Notes: a model not told the origin generated them from the letters alone. A stretch of 64,000 nt of DNA from Mycobacterium sp. AZCC_0083 (GCF_014202335.1 NZ_JACHGP010000001.1:233804-297803), one strand, 5' to 3'; counted from the first letter of the stretch, positions 33,861 to 47,419 are shown. Numbers and translations are program-made.

Positions 33861-33864
<4 letters not shown>
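32938..33864 (+). CDS. pip: Proline iminopeptidase-type alpha/beta hydrolase
   Basis: 308 residues. [17 protein letters not shown] and [11 protein letters not shown] are the prolyl aminopeptidase signatures; nucleophile Ser in [19 protein letters not shown]; catalytic Asp in HGRNDIGCP and His in DDAGHTG. Removes N-terminal proline from peptides; cytosolic. Start TTG 32938, seven bases after the upstream stop. Its stop overlaps the stop of the convergent ppc gene by two bases. Confidence 0.88.
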
Positions 33865-36674
<2,810 letters not shown>

Positions 36675-36722
36675 GTGTCCAGTATCGACGCCCCTGGAAT
36701 ACCGCGCATGGTGAGGTTCCGC

Positions 36723-37136
36723 TCACGGAGCCGGTGCCACGATCGTGGTGGGGGCCGTTCCGATGGACGGCGCACCCACGGGGACGATCGGTTTGGCCGG
36801 GGTGGACGTGCTCGTCGACTCGGAATGCACCGCAGGCGGAGCCTTCTGCCCGTCTGGCATGACGATCGGCGTGGCCGTGGCGCCCCCGCTGCCGCCGTCG
36901 TCGGAGCCCGAGATCGAGTTCTGTGGCGGCGGCCAGTCCACGGCCGTCGGGGGCCAGCTGTCGCTGCTGCCCGAACCCGACGAGTCGCCGGGAGGCGGAC
37001 AACCGGCGCCTGCCCCGAAGTCACCGGCGACGGTGCAATCGGCGGCGGCGACGCCTGTCGGCAGCACGGCGACCCACCCCGCGACCAACACGGCCGCGAA
37101 GACAGCCCTTCGAGCGGATATCCGGGACGGGCTCAC
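36723..37136 (-). CDS. Small secreted Pro/Gly/Ser-rich protein
   Basis: 137 residues. A Sec signal peptide (RRAVFAAVLVAGWVAVLP, cleavage near VAAADC) is followed by a low-complexity mature part with two Cys (ADCTVAGDFGAGAGCPPPGD) and Pro/Thr/Ser-rich stretches. GTG start overlaps the stop of the MspA-family gene (GTGA), so the two are coupled. No family recognised. Likely a cell-envelope or extracellular protein made together with the porin-like protein. Confidence 0.72.
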   Translation of the reverse strand: MSPSRISARRAVFAAVLVAGWVAVLPTGVAAADCTVAGDFGAGAGCPPPGDSSGSGSSDSWPPTAVDWPPPQNSISGSDDGGSGGATATPIVMPDGQKAPPAVHSESTSTSTPAKPIVPVGAPSIGTAPTTIVAPAP

Positions 37137-37777
37137 AGCGAGAGGATGTCCCCGTAGGCGTTGACACTGTCATCGGACCTGTCGGTGTCGATCATCGCCG
37201 TGGCGAAGAACCGGACCGACACCGCGCCACCACAGGCATCGACCTTGACGTGCGCATCGTGGACGACGATCTCGCCGGTTCGGCCCTTGAGCGCCTTCTT
37301 GCCGAGACCTACGTTCGTGATCGTCCCTGGAAGGAGGTTGATCGACACGTTGCCGCCAAGGTCCGCGTAGGGGCCGATGTCGCTCAGTGCGTCACCAGCC
37401 CCGAGGCCGGGGTTGATCCCGATGTCTGCGTTTCCCCCGACGCTCCCACCCTCACTGAGGTCGATCTGACAGCCCAGCTGCAGGCCGAAGACGAGGGTGC
37501 CCGAGTTCACCGCGACCGCACCGTTGCCGTCGATGGTCGCGGCGGCCTTTCCCGTGACGAACCCCTCCCTGGTGAAGGCAGTGGCGGCCATGTTCGGCAC
37601 GGAGTTGATGGTCATTCTGGTGAGCGCAGCACTCAGGTGCCAGCCATCGTCGGTGTCCGCGGATTGGGTCACGTCCGCGACGGGCAGCGGATCCGCTGCG
37701 GCAACGCCAGCACTCACACAGAGAAGTGCGGCGGAAAAGCCGCCGACACGCAGAAGTCCCAGCAGGTTCGCGGCCAC
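37133..37777 (-). CDS. MspA-family porin-like outer-membrane protein
   Basis: 214 residues with a signal peptide (LLRVGGFSAALLCVSAGVAAA, cleavage before Asp29) and a beta-rich mature part that fits the MspA family (MTINSVPNMAATAFTREGF, VFGLQLGCQIDLSEGGSVG, HVKVDACGGAVSVRFFA). Unlike MspA, it has two mature cysteines (Cys103 and Cys182) and lacks the Asp-Asp pair of the MspA constriction. So it is a divergent member and may not be a general porin. The GTG start at 37777 is the best fit to the signal peptide; others are possible. Confidence 0.82.
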   Translation of the reverse strand: MAANLLGLLRVGGFSAALLCVSAGVAAADPLPVADVTQSADTDDGWHLSAALTRMTINSVPNMAATAFTREGFVTGKAAATIDGNGAVAVNSGTLVFGLQLGCQIDLSEGGSVGGNADIGINPGLGAGDALSDIGPYADLGGNVSINLLPGTITNVGLGKKALKGRTGEIVVHDAHVKVDACGGAVSVRFFATAMIDTDRSDDSVNAYGDILSL

Positions 37778-37851
37778 GGCGCCGATGTTAAGGGGCGCTG
37801 CTGAGTGATTCCTGACCGTGAGCTGGGCCAGGCGAGCGGGGCTGACGGGTG

Positions 37852-38088
37852 CTAGGCGCCGTACTTGATCTGCAGCGCGACGCCGATGATCGAGACGACC
37901 CAGATACCGGTGACGAAGTACGTCAACCTGTCCAGGTTCTTCTCGACGACGGTCGAGCCCGAGAGGCTGGACTGAACGCCACCGCCGAACAGAGTGGACA
38001 GACCGCCACCCTTGGCACGGTGCAGCAACACCAGCAACACCACCAAGACACTGGTGACGATCAGAGTGATCTGCAGCGCGAAAACCAT
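37852..38088 (-). CDS. secG: Preprotein translocase subunit SecG
   Basis: 78 residues. Two membrane helices, LQITLIVTSVLVVLLVLLHR and TYFVTGIWVVSIIGVALQIK, flank the conserved loop KGGGLSTLFGGGVQSSLSGS. Part of the SecYEG channel. Downstream of tpiA by 30 bases, as in Rv1438-Rv1440. Confidence 0.95.
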   Translation of the reverse strand: MVFALQITLIVTSVLVVLLVLLHRAKGGGLSTLFGGGVQSSLSGSTVVEKNLDRLTYFVTGIWVVSIIGVALQIKYGA

Positions 38089-38118
38089 GAGCGCCAGAAT
38101 ACCGGGCGGCGCGCCGGT

Positions 38119-38904
38119 TTACGGAATCGGCCCGCCTGCGGCGATGGCGGACAGGATCGCGAATTGCTCCCCGTCCAGCGATGCCCCGCCGACCAGGGCG
38201 CCATCGACGTCGTCCTGCGCGACGATCTCGCCGACGTTCTTGGCGTTGACCGATCCGCCGTAGAGCACCCGTACGCCTGCAGCAATGGCCGGAGTGGACA
38301 GCTCGGCGAGTTCCTTGCGGATCGCTGCACACACCTCCTGCGCGTCGGCGGCGCTGGCGACCCGGCCGGTGCCGATCGCCCACACTGGCTCGTAGGCGAT
38401 GACGATGGTGGTGAGCTGTTCTGCGGTCAGCCCGGCCAGTGAGCCCCTGAGCTGATCGGTGCAGTGCGCGACGTGGTTGCCTGCCTCGCGGATCTCCAGA
38501 CCCTCGCCGATGCAGACGATCGGGGTCAGGCCGTGCTTGAACGCCGCGGCGGCCTTGGCGGCCACCAGCGCATCGTCCTCGGCGTGGTAGGTCCTGCGCT
38601 CGGAGTGCCCGACGACCGCGAACGTGCAGCCGAGCTTGGCAAGGAACGCACCGCTGATGTCGCCGGTGTAGGCGCCGGAGTCGTGCGGAGACAGATCCTG
38701 CGCCCCATAGGTGAGCTTGAGCTTGTCGCCGTCGACCAGCGTCTGCACGCTGCGCAGATCGGTGAACGGCGGGATGACGGTGACGTCGACCTTGGCGAAG
38801 TACTTCTCCGGCAACGAGAACGCGATCTTCTGCACTAGGGCGATGGCCTCGTAGTGATTGAGGTTCATCTTCCAGTTGCCGGCGATCAGCGGCTTACGGG
38901 ACAC
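38119..38904 (-). CDS. tpiA: Triosephosphate isomerase
   Basis: 261 residues. [12 protein letters not shown] near the N-terminus with the catalytic Lys; [14 protein letters not shown] with the catalytic His; active-site Glu in [17 protein letters not shown]; phosphate loop [14 protein letters not shown] start with CCGAGGAGA in a partial junction repeat. Third gene of gap-pgk-tpiA-secG. Confidence 0.97.
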   Translation of the reverse strand: MSRKPLIAGNWKMNLNHYEAIALVQKIAFSLPEKYFAKVDVTVIPPFTDLRSVQTLVDGDKLKLTYGAQDLSPHDSGAYTGDISGAFLAKLGCTFAVVGHSERRTYHAEDDALVAAKAAAAFKHGLTPIVCIGEGLEIREAGNHVAHCTDQLRGSLAGLTAEQLTTIVIAYEPVWAIGTGRVASAADAQEVCAAIRKELAELSTPAIAAGVRVLYGGSVNAKNVGEIVAQDDVDGALVGGASLDGEQFAILSAIAAGGPIP

Positions 38905-38909
38905 GGGTC

Positions 38910-38922
38910 TCCTCGGTTCTTC
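38910..38922 (-). repeat. Partial junction repeat family A before tpiA
   Basis: Minus strand GAAGAACCGAGGA is identical to the last 13 bases of the copy at 30079. It again provides the ribosome-binding site of the following gene, but the GAGCGCTTGCGC half is missing. Confidence 0.5.
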
Positions 38923-38937
38923 TGGACTGCGGGGCGA

Positions 38938-40167
38938 TCAGGACTGCTCGAGCACGGCTTCGAGAACTTCCAAGCCCGGCAGCGTCTTGCCCTCAAGGTA
39001 TTCCAGCGAAGCCCCGCCGCCGGTCGAAATGTGTGAGAAGCCGTCCTCGGGCAGTCCGAGCTGGCGCACCGCAGCTGCGGAATCGCCACCGCCGACGACG
39101 CTGAAGGCGCCCTTGGCGGTCGCCCCGATGATCGCCTCGGCGACACCCTTGGTGCCCGCCGCGAACGCCGGGAACTCGAATACGCCCATGGGGCCGTTCC
39201 AGAACACGGTCTTCGCGTTCGAGAGCAGCGCGGCGAACCGCTTGACCGACTCCGGGCCGACGTCCAGGCCCATCTTGTCCTCGGGAATCTTGTCCGCCGC
39301 CACGGTCTCGGGCGGCGAGTCCGCGGCGAACTCCGCCGTGACGACGATGTCCACCGGTAGGTGGATGACATCGCCGTAGTCCTCGAGAAGCTTCTTGCAG
39401 GTGTCGATCATCTCCGGCTGACAAAGCGAGGTGCCCACCGAAAGTCCTTGCGCGGCAAGGAAGGTGTAGCACATACCGCCGCCGATGACGATGCTGTCGG
39501 CCTTGGTGGCGAGGTTCTCGATGACCGCAAGCTTGTCGGACACCTTGGACCCGCCGAGTACCACGGCGTAGGGCCGCTTGGTCGAGCTGGTGAGCTGCTC
39601 GAGCACCTTCACTTCGGTGGCCACCAGGGTGCCCGCGTAGTGCGGCAGCAGCGTGGCGACGTCATACACCGACGCCTGCTTGCGGTGCACCACCCCGAAA
39701 CCGTCCGAGACGAACGCACCGTCGTCACCGACGAGCTCGACCAGTTGTTTGGCCAGCGCCAGCCGTTCGGCGTCGTCCTTGCTGGTCTCCCGCGGGTCGA
39801 AGCGGATGTTCTCCAGCAGCAGCACGTCACCGTCGGTGAGTCCCTCGGCGCGGGCCAGCGCGTCCGTGCCGACCACGTCACCAGCCAGCTGGACGTGCCT
39901 GCCGACTTGCTCGCCGAGGGCGGCCGCGACGGGCGCCAGCGAGTACTTCGGCTCCGGCCCACCCTTTGGCCTGCCGAGGTGGGCGGTGACGACGACCTTG
40001 GCCCCGGCGTCGGCCAGCGCCTTCAGCGTGGGTGCCGAGGCGATGATCCGGCCGGGATCGGTGATGTTGCCGTCTTCGTCCAGTGGGACGTTGAGGTCGG
40101 AGCGCACCAGCACTCCCCGACCCTCGACGCCAGCTGCGAGCAGGTCCTCGAGTGTCGAAACCGCCAC
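38938..40167 (-). CDS. pgk: Phosphoglycerate kinase
   Basis: 409 residues. N-terminal substrate site [15 protein letters not shown] and [12 protein letters not shown]; the ATP-binding C-domain carries [20 protein letters not shown] and [14 protein letters not shown]. Makes ATP and 3-phosphoglycerate in glycolysis. GTG start two bases after gap. Confidence 0.97.
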   Translation of the reverse strand: MAVSTLEDLLAAGVEGRGVLVRSDLNVPLDEDGNITDPGRIIASAPTLKALADAGAKVVVTAHLGRPKGGPEPKYSLAPVAAALGEQVGRHVQLAGDVVGTDALARAEGLTDGDVLLLENIRFDPRETSKDDAERLALAKQLVELVGDDGAFVSDGFGVVHRKQASVYDVATLLPHYAGTLVATEVKVLEQLTSSTKRPYAVVLGGSKVSDKLAVIENLATKADSIVIGGGMCYTFLAAQGLSVGTSLCQPEMIDTCKKLLEDYGDVIHLPVDIVVTAEFAADSPPETVAADKIPEDKMGLDVGPESVKRFAALLSNAKTVFWNGPMGVFEFPAFAAGTKGVAEAIIGATAKGAFSVVGGGDSAAAVRQLGLPEDGFSHISTGGGASLEYLEGKTLPGLEVLEAVLEQS

Positions 40168-40169
40168 GG

Positions 40170-41219
<1,050 letters not shown>

Positions 41220-41286
41220 CTACCCGGTCTACTGAGAATTGCCCGCAACCAGCCTAGTGGTGCGGCGACCGCTGCGCGACGGCCGG

Positions 41287-41997
41287 TCAGTGCGCGGCCA
41301 GGCTCTGGTCGATGTAGGGGTTGCCGAGCCACCTGCGCCGGATTCCCTGCAGCGTGCCGTCGTCCTCGAGTTCGGCTTGCGCGGCCGCGATTCGCTGCAG
41401 CGTCGCGTGGTCATCGAGGGCCACCGCGATCGCGATGTCCTCCCTGGAGATATTCCGTTGCACCACCTCGACACCGGCGAAGGGCGTGACGAGTTCGGTG
41501 AGCACCGGTGCCAGCTTCATGAATGCATCGCAGCCGCCGGTGGTCAGGTCTGTCAGCGCGGTGCGGATGCTGTCGTAGTCGTAGACCCGGACCGCCTTTG
41601 CCTTGCCCTCGGCCACCAGGTGTTCGGCGATGGGTTGGCTGGTGTTGCCCTGCTGGACACCGATGGTCAGCCCGGCCAGGTCGTCGATCGACCTCACTCT
41701 CGGCCATCGCTCGGTATCGATGGCGAGCGACTGGCCGGAGATCAGATAGGGCGGCGCGAAGGCGGCCTTGTGCTGCCGCTCCGGCGTCACCGTGGTTCCG
41801 GCGATGACGCAGTCGTATAGGCCTGCGGCGAGTTCGTCGAAGATGCCGTTGAAGTCGGAGCCGTCGTAGGCGACGAGCTCGACCGTCCTCCCCATCGCCA
41901 CGGCGATCGCGTGGATGACGTCGATGTCGAGGCCGCCGTCACCGACGCCGTTGAACGGCGGGTCGGGGTACGCAACGCCCACTCGCAAGGTCGCCAC
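41287..41997 (-). CDS. Periplasmic-binding-protein type 2 domain protein without signal peptide
   Basis: 236 residues, family 3 solute-binding protein fold (amino-acid ABC type): LRVGVAYPDPPFNG at the start, GLDIDVIHAIAVAMGR, DFNGIFDELAAGLYDCVIAG, AGLTIGVQQGNTSQPIAEHL. There is no signal peptide or lipobox; the protein starts right at the fold. No permease or ATPase is nearby. It could be a cytosolic sensor/binding domain, or its start is misread. Only about ten bases separate it from the HNH gene upstream. Confidence 0.8.
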   Translation of the reverse strand: MATLRVGVAYPDPPFNGVGDGGLDIDVIHAIAVAMGRTVELVAYDGSDFNGIFDELAAGLYDCVIAGTTVTPERQHKAAFAPPYLISGQSLAIDTERWPRVRSIDDLAGLTIGVQQGNTSQPIAEHLVAEGKAKAVRVYDYDSIRTALTDLTTGGCDAFMKLAPVLTELVTPFAGVEVVQRNISREDIAIAVALDDHATLQRIAAAQAELEDDGTLQGIRRRWLGNPYIDQSLAAH

Positions 41998-42006
41998 GTG
42001 CCCAAC

Positions 42007-43416
42007 CTAGGCCTCTTCGCCGTCTCCAACGTCGTCGTCGAGAAGTTCGTGGTCGTGGTGGATGTGGTTGATCTCGGGTGGGTCGTCGCCGATGGTCCAG
42101 GCGAGTCGGCCCTCGGGGGTGACGGTGGTGCTGGCGTGCCCGTCGCTGAGGAGTTTGTGGTCGGGCGGGCAGGCGAAGTGCAGCGTGTCGGCGTCGGTGG
42201 CGCCGTCGGGATACCAGTCCGGGGTGTGGTGCACTTCGCAGTCATAACCACCCGCGGTGCAGTCAGGCCGGGTGCAGCCCTTGTCGCGGGCGTGGCAGAC
42301 GATGCGTTGGTCGGCGGTGGCGATGCGGGTGCTGCGCCCCAGATAGATCGGCCGCTCGGAATGCCCATCGAACACCGTCAGGTAGTGAAAGCCGTTGCCG
42401 GCCATCCGGATCAGATCCCGCATGGGCAGCGACGACCCACCACCGGTGCGCGCCGGCGCGGGCATCGGCACGTCCGGATCGGCCATCGCGCGGGCGGCCT
42501 GCTCCATCTGATCCACCGTCACGGTCGCGATGACAGTGACCGGGACGCCGCGATGAGCACCCAGGTTTCCCGATTCTGTGGCCGTGCGCAGGCCCCACAC
42601 GACCGCGTCGTGCAGGCGCTGCGGACGGGTGCGCGTGTCGGTGACCGCGTCGACCACGGTCTGTTCGGCACCGGGCAGGTGGTGGCCGGGCCGCACCGCG
42701 GCCTGCACTGCTTCGACATAGGCCCGGCCTTCTGGGGTGATCCAGCCCGACAGTCGACTCAACCCGTCCGGGCCCTGCCGGTCCAACGTCATCGAGCGGC
42801 GGTTCATCCGGTCACGGTCATCGAACAGCCCGTCCGGGTTCAGGGTGTCGGCCAGGCGGCGCCCGACCGTCGCGACGAACGCCGCATCCTGCTTACGGGC
42901 GTGGCGCACCAGGGTGCGTTCGGCGCGGTCCTTGTGCTGGGCGGCCGCGGCGGGCAGCGCGTCGATCGCATCGCACACCTCCTTGATGTGGCCCTCACCC
43001 ACCGCGCCCGCCTCGACCGCGTCGGCGAGCGCCGGAAGTTCTGGTGGCAGCGGTGTCCCGGTCAGGGAGCGGCGCGCAGTGATGCGGGCCGCGACCTTGA
43101 ACCGGCGCCCGACTTCGGCGGGCACGATGCGCAACCGGCGGGCCAGCACGTCGCGCAGTTTCACCCCCGGACGTGTGACGGGTCGGTCCTCGCCGTCGGG
43201 TGGGTCGGCCAGCTCGGCGAACATCCGGTAGGACAAGCCGCCGGTGACCCGCAGCTGGGTCTCCAGCCTGTCGGTCATCTCGACGCGAAAGGCGTTGCCC
43301 ACCATGTCGGTTGACGTCTCCCGCAGCCGAGTCAAGGCCGCGTCGATCACGTCGAGGTCAGCGCCAACTCGGGCGCGGGCCACCTCGGCGGCGAGGAACG
43401 GACGATCAACGGACAC
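42007..43416 (-). CDS. DUF222 / HNH endonuclease protein of the 13E12 repeat type
   Basis: 469 residues. The N-terminal two thirds are DUF222; the C-terminal HNH domain has the Cys cluster CHARDKGCTRPDCTAGGYDC, then EVHHTPDWYPDG and CPPDHKLL. Matches the 13E12 family, multicopy in M. tuberculosis and found at many mobile or phage-associated sites. The GTG start is 13 bases from a near-perfect SOS box, so DNA-damage control is likely. A very acidic tail ends the protein. Function: probable DNA nuclease, role in the cell not settled. Confidence 0.87.
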   Translation of the reverse strand: MSVDRPFLAAEVARARVGADLDVIDAALTRLRETSTDMVGNAFRVEMTDRLETQLRVTGGLSYRMFAELADPPDGEDRPVTRPGVKLRDVLARRLRIVPAEVGRRFKVAARITARRSLTGTPLPPELPALADAVEAGAVGEGHIKEVCDAIDALPAAAAQHKDRAERTLVRHARKQDAAFVATVGRRLADTLNPDGLFDDRDRMNRRSMTLDRQGPDGLSRLSGWITPEGRAYVEAVQAAVRPGHHLPGAEQTVVDAVTDTRTRPQRLHDAVVWGLRTATESGNLGAHRGVPVTVIATVTVDQMEQAARAMADPDVPMPAPARTGGGSSLPMRDLIRMAGNGFHYLTVFDGHSERPIYLGRSTRIATADQRIVCHARDKGCTRPDCTAGGYDCEVHHTPDWYPDGATDADTLHFACPPDHKLLSDGHASTTVTPEGRLAWTIGDDPPEINHIHHDHELLDDDVGDGEEA

Positions 43417-43429
43417 ACCTGCACGCTAA

Positions 43430-43445
43430 TCGCACATACGTTCGA
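43430..43445 (-). promoter_or_regulatory. LexA SOS box upstream of the HNH gene
   Basis: Reads TCGCAC-ATAC-GTTCGA on the plus strand, that is TCGAAC-GTAT-GTGCGA towards the gene. The mycobacterial SOS box is TCGAAC-N4-GTTCGA; there is one mismatch in twelve defined bases. It ends 14 bases before the GTG start of the HNH gene. 13E12-type genes are known LexA targets in M. tuberculosis. Confidence 0.75.
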
Positions 43446-43582
43446 ACAACAGGCACCAAAGCCCAACCTGTGGATGAAAACGCGACTGTGGATAACTGCG
43501 GCGTCGGCGCACCAAATCGGCGAAAACGCAGACCCCTCGACCGATCGAGCCGATATGGTCCGGCTGAAGTGGGAGGCCCCAA

Positions 43583-45418
43583 TTGTCCAACAGTCCCGTG
43601 TGCCCGTTCGCGAGCCGCACATCGGCGTTGCAGGTGTGGCTGAGGCTCACACTCGCCGCCTTCTTGCTGGCCGTCTACACCGTCATCGCGATGGCCGGTG
43701 GCGTTGCCCGTGCCGACGACGATCCGTCCGCTTCTGGTGGCGAGTCCGGTACGACGGGTGCGACTTCCCAACAGTCAGGCCCGCAGAAATCGGGCTCGGG
43801 TAGCTCCGGAACGAATGCGACGTCACACCCGGCGCCACCCGCCGATGTGGAGAAACCGGCGAAAGTTGACCCAGCCAAGCCCGATGAATCCGATCCGCCT
43901 AGCACCGGCGACACGTCGATCACGACCCCGAAGACCAAGACCCCGAAGCCCACGGCAACCACCGAACCCACTACCGCCGCGACGGCGACTGACACGACAC
44001 ACGCCGACACGATCAGCCCACCGCAGAACACCCCGGTCGGCACCACGGCCTCCGAGACCCCGCCGACACCCGAGACCCCACCGCTCGTGGTCCCCGAAGA
44101 AGGCTCAGCCACAACCGATTCGCCCGGAGTCGACGCCGAGCCGGCAAAGACCCTGCCTACCAACGTCTCACACGACTCGAGGCGGCCCAGCCAGCCGGCC
44201 AGTGTGGCCGCGCCAGCCAGCGCCGAGCCACGGCCGACCGCGACCGTCGAATCCAACGTGCGCAGCCTCAGGCCCCAGGTCGAACCCGACCCTGCCAGCG
44301 CCGTCGCAGCAGCCATCGCGCCGCCCGATCCTGCTCCGGTCAATCCGATTTCGTTCAATCCGCCACAGCTCGTCCAGCAGCTCACCGGGTTGGTCGCGGA
44401 CGCCGGAACGATCATGGTGTCGGTCGTGCACACCGCCGCAACCGCCGTGGCGCAAGCCTTCGGACCCGACAGCTTCCTAGGCGTGCCCTACATGCTGGCC
44501 ACCACGGTGGCCAACGTCGCGGCGGCCGTCGGCCGGTCGATCATCGGGGCGCCGATGTTCGAACCCACCACGGGCCAGTTCACCGTCAACTACGGCATTC
44601 TCGATGGACTGGCGTTCTTCAATCCGACCAAGCCGCCCGCCGGTGCCAATGACGACGACATCAGCGTGACCGCGGGACATCCACTACCGATCATCCTGCT
44701 CAACGGCACCCTAGCCACCCAGGGCACCAACTGGTCCGTCGGAGCACCGGTCCTGGCCAATGCGGGATACAAGGTCTACACGTTCAACTACGGCAACACC
44801 ACGGGGAACCCGAACTTCCCGATCCAGGCCGTCGGCGACATCAACGACCAGTCCAGCGTGGAGCTCGCCGCCGAGGTGCAGAGAGTGCTCGACGAAACGG
44901 GTGCCCCGAAGGTCATCCTGGTCGGGCACTCTCAAGGCGGCGGGATCCTGGCCGTCAACTACATCAACAACATGGGCGGTGCGGACAAGGTGTCGCAGCT
45001 CATCGGGATTTCTCCGAGTAATCACGGTACCGACGTCGATGGCCTTGGCGGGCTACTGTCGCTGCCGATCCTGGGGTCGTTGTTCGCCGGTATCGCCAAT
45101 GTGCTCGGGCCTGCCCTCTACCAACAGGCGCTGGGTTCGCCCTTCCAGCAAGAGGTCTATGGCAACGGCGATACCCGCCCAGGTGTCCTGTACACCACGA
45201 TCGCGTCCGTCAACGACGAGGTCGTCACCCCCTACACGCAGCAGGCCCTCAACGGTCCGAACGTCACGAACATCGTGCTTCAGGACCTCTACCCGGGACT
45301 GGTCCTCGGCCACGCGAACATCTTCTTGAGTCCACAGGTGTGGTCGACGGTGCTCGACGCGCTGGCGAGCAACCCGGCAGCCAATCCGCTACAGGCTCAC
45401 AGCACCGTCGCGGCCTGA
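43583..45418 (+). CDS. Exported lipase-like alpha/beta hydrolase with Pro/Thr-rich stalk
   Basis: 611 residues. A signal peptide or anchor (LRLTLAAFLLAVYTVIAMAG) is followed by about 190 residues of Pro/Thr/Ser/Ala-rich low complexity, then a hydrolase domain. In the hydrolase, LPIILLNGTLATQGTNW is the oxyanion region and VILVGHSQGGGILAVNYI holds the nucleophile Ser. ISPSNHG and PGVLYTTIASVNDEVVTP (probable catalytic Asp) follow, with His in GHANIF. Resembles class 2 lipases. TTG start is supported by GGGAGG seven bases upstream. Probably a cell-wall or secreted esterase. Confidence 0.85.
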   Translation: MSNSPVCPFASRTSALQVWLRLTLAAFLLAVYTVIAMAGGVARADDDPSASGGESGTTGATSQQSGPQKSGSGSSGTNATSHPAPPADVEKPAKVDPAKPDESDPPSTGDTSITTPKTKTPKPTATTEPTTAATATDTTHADTISPPQNTPVGTTASETPPTPETPPLVVPEEGSATTDSPGVDAEPAKTLPTNVSHDSRRPSQPASVAAPASAEPRPTATVESNVRSLRPQVEPDPASAVAAAIAPPDPAPVNPISFNPPQLVQQLTGLVADAGTIMVSVVHTAATAVAQAFGPDSFLGVPYMLATTVANVAAAVGRSIIGAPMFEPTTGQFTVNYGILDGLAFFNPTKPPAGANDDDISVTAGHPLPIILLNGTLATQGTNWSVGAPVLANAGYKVYTFNYGNTTGNPNFPIQAVGDINDQSSVELAAEVQRVLDETGAPKVILVGHSQGGGILAVNYINNMGGADKVSQLIGISPSNHGTDVDGLGGLLSLPILGSLFAGIANVLGPALYQQALGSPFQQEVYGNGDTRPGVLYTTIASVNDEVVTPYTQQALNGPNVTNIVLQDLYPGLVLGHANIFLSPQVWSTVLDALASNPAANPLQAHSTVAA

Positions 45419-45426
45419 CGAACGAA

Positions 45427-46410
45427 CTAGGCGTCCTCGAGCAGGTCCGGCGTGACCGCCGACTCGGTATCGGGGATCCCGTCCTGCTTGGCCTTGCGGT
45501 CAGCCATCGACAGGAGACGCCGAATACGGCCTGCCACGGCGTCTTTCGTCATCGGTGGCTCGGCGAGGCGGCCCAACTCCTCCAGGGATGCCTGCCGGTG
45601 CTCGACCCGCAGCCGGCCCGCCGCGGAGAGGTGATCGGGCACCGTGTCGCCGAGGATGAACAGCGCGCGCTCAACCCTGGCCGCCGCGGCCACCGCCGCC
45701 CTCGCCGAACGGCGCAGGTTCGCGTCGTCGAAGTTGGCCAGCCGGTTGGCGGTGGCCCGAACCTCGCGGCGCATCCGCCGCTCTTCCCACGTCAACCGGG
45801 TGTCCTGCGCGCCCATCCTGGTCAGCAGTGCGCCGATGGCCTCGCCGTCGCGCACCACCACACGGTCGCTCCCCCGCACCTCGCGAGCCTTGGCGCTGAC
45901 ACCCAGCCGCCGCGCAGCGCCGACGAGCGCGAGCGCCGCCTCCGGGCCAGGGCAACTGACCTCGAGCGCCGACGATCGACCGGGCTCGGTCAACGAGCCG
46001 TGGGCCAAAAACGCTCCCCGCCAAGCTGCTTCGGCATCGCCGACGCTGCCGCCGACCACTTGCGCTGGCAATCCGCGCACCGGGCGACCGCGCAGATCGA
46101 GCAGCCCGGTCTGCCGCGCGAGCGACTCGCCGTCCTGCGCGACGCGCACCAGGTACCGGGTGCTCTTGCGGATGCCGCTTGCCGACAACACGTGCACGAC
46201 GGCGTTGTAGCCGTAGAGGTCGTGGATGTCCTTGCGCAACCGCCGCGCGATGATGCCGAGATCGACCTCTGCCTCGACCACGACGCGGCCCGCCACGATG
46301 TGCAGACCGCCTGCGAAGCGCAGCAAGGACGCCACCTCAGCACGACGCGCACTCACCGAGTTGATCACCAACCGGCTCAGCTCGTCCTTGACCTCGGCTG
46401 TCATAGCCAC
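45427..46410 (-). CDS. whiA: WhiA, DNA-binding regulator of septation/sporulation type
   Basis: 327 residues. A degenerate LAGLIDADG homing-endonuclease fold ([20 protein letters not shown]) is followed by a C-terminal HTH ([20 protein letters not shown]). Very close in sequence to Rv1423. In actinobacteria WhiA works with WhiB2-type proteins to switch on division genes. The GTG at 46410 has GAGGTGA eight bases upstream; an ATG at 46404 is also possible. Conserved whiA-yvcK-rapZ-uvrC order. Confidence 0.96.
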   Translation of the reverse strand: MAMTAEVKDELSRLVINSVSARRAEVASLLRFAGGLHIVAGRVVVEAEVDLGIIARRLRKDIHDLYGYNAVVHVLSASGIRKSTRYLVRVAQDGESLARQTGLLDLRGRPVRGLPAQVVGGSVGDAEAAWRGAFLAHGSLTEPGRSSALEVSCPGPEAALALVGAARRLGVSAKAREVRGSDRVVVRDGEAIGALLTRMGAQDTRLTWEERRMRREVRATANRLANFDDANLRRSARAAVAAAARVERALFILGDTVPDHLSAAGRLRVEHRQASLEELGRLAEPPMTKDAVAGRIRRLLSMADRKAKQDGIPDTESAVTPDLLEDA

Positions 46411-46417
46411 GAAAACG

Positions 46418-47419
46418 TCACCTCTCGTCGACCGACCTCACGGCGGCGGTGGGAACCGTCGGCGGCACGGGTGCGCTGCCACGTAGGCGTACGCGCTCCA
46501 AGGCAGCCGCCAATCTCGCCGGGTCATGTAATGGTGTACCAGGTCGAGACACGTCAGCAAACTCGACTTCGGCATTGAGGATCGCCGCAGTGCGCCTGAG
46601 CTGTTCACGTTCGCGCTCGCCAGGCGCCCCCGCCGCATCGACGACGATGTCGTGCACGGTGAATCCGGGTGCGTGCTGGGCCAAGACGTGGATGTGGCGT
46701 TCGGCGGAGAACCCTGCGGTCTCGCCAGGCTCGCCCACCAGATTCAGCACCAGTGCGCGCCGAGCCTGCGTCGCCTGCAACGCCTCCGCCAGCTGCGGAA
46801 CCAGGACGTGAGGTATCACACTGGTGAACCACGACCCTGGTCCGAGCACCACCAGATCGGCCGCCATGATCGCGTCGATGGCCTGCCGCGTGGCAGGCGG
46901 GTTGCTCGGCAGCAGCCGCACCCGCCGCACCTTGCCCACCGTGGTGGCGAGTGCGACCTGGCCGCGGATGACGCGGCTCATGCGCGGATCGGATTCCAGA
47001 CCACCGACGTCGGCCTCGATCTGAAGCGCGATCGGACACATCGGCAGCACCCGGCCCTTGAGGTCAAGGATCCGGCCCAACTCGTCGAGCGCTGCGACGG
47101 GATCGGCGAGTACCTCGTTGAGTCCGGCGAGCAACAGGTTGCCGATCGGGTGGCCGGCAAGTGCCCCGCTGCCACCGAACCGGTGCTGGATGATGGTCCC
47201 CCACATCTGACCGTGCGGACTGTCAGAGGCCAACGCCGCCAACGCCATTCGCAGATCGCCCGGTGGGACCACGTCGAGCTCGTTGCGCAGCCGGCCAGAA
47301 GAGCCACCGTCGTCGGAGACCGTCACCACGGCCGTCACGTGTGGGGTGAGCCGCCGCGCAGCGGACAGCGTCGCGTACAGCCCGTGGCCGCCGCCGAGCG
47401 CAACGATGCGGGCGCTCAT
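46418..47419 (-). CDS. yvcK: YvcK/CofD-like gluconeogenesis factor (Rv1422, CuvA type)
   Basis: 333 residues. N-terminal nucleotide-binding motif [71 protein letters not shown]. Family role: binds UDP-sugars and links carbon source to cell-wall synthesis. ATG overlaps the rapZ stop (ATGA). Confidence 0.95.
   Translation of the reverse strand: MSARIVALGGGHGLYATLSAARRLTPHVTAVVTVSDDGGSSGRLRNELDVVPPGDLRMALAALASDSPHGQMWGTIIQHRFGGSGALAGHPIGNLLLAGLNEVLADPVAALDELGRILDLKGRVLPMCPIALQIEADVGGLESDPRMSRVIRGQVALATTVGKVRRVRLLPSNPPATRQAIDAIMAADLVVLGPGSWFTSVIPHVLVPQLAEALQATQARRALVLNLVGEPGETAGFSAERHIHVLAQHAPGFTVHDIVVDAAGAPGEREREQLRRTAAILNAEVEFADVSRPGTPLHDPARLAAALERVRLRGSAPVPPTVPTAAVRSVDER

Noticed and set aside
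43583..44340. Pro/Thr-rich segment as a PE/PPE-type protein
   Set aside because: No PE or PPE N-terminal signature; it follows a signal peptide and reads as a stalk before a hydrolase domain.
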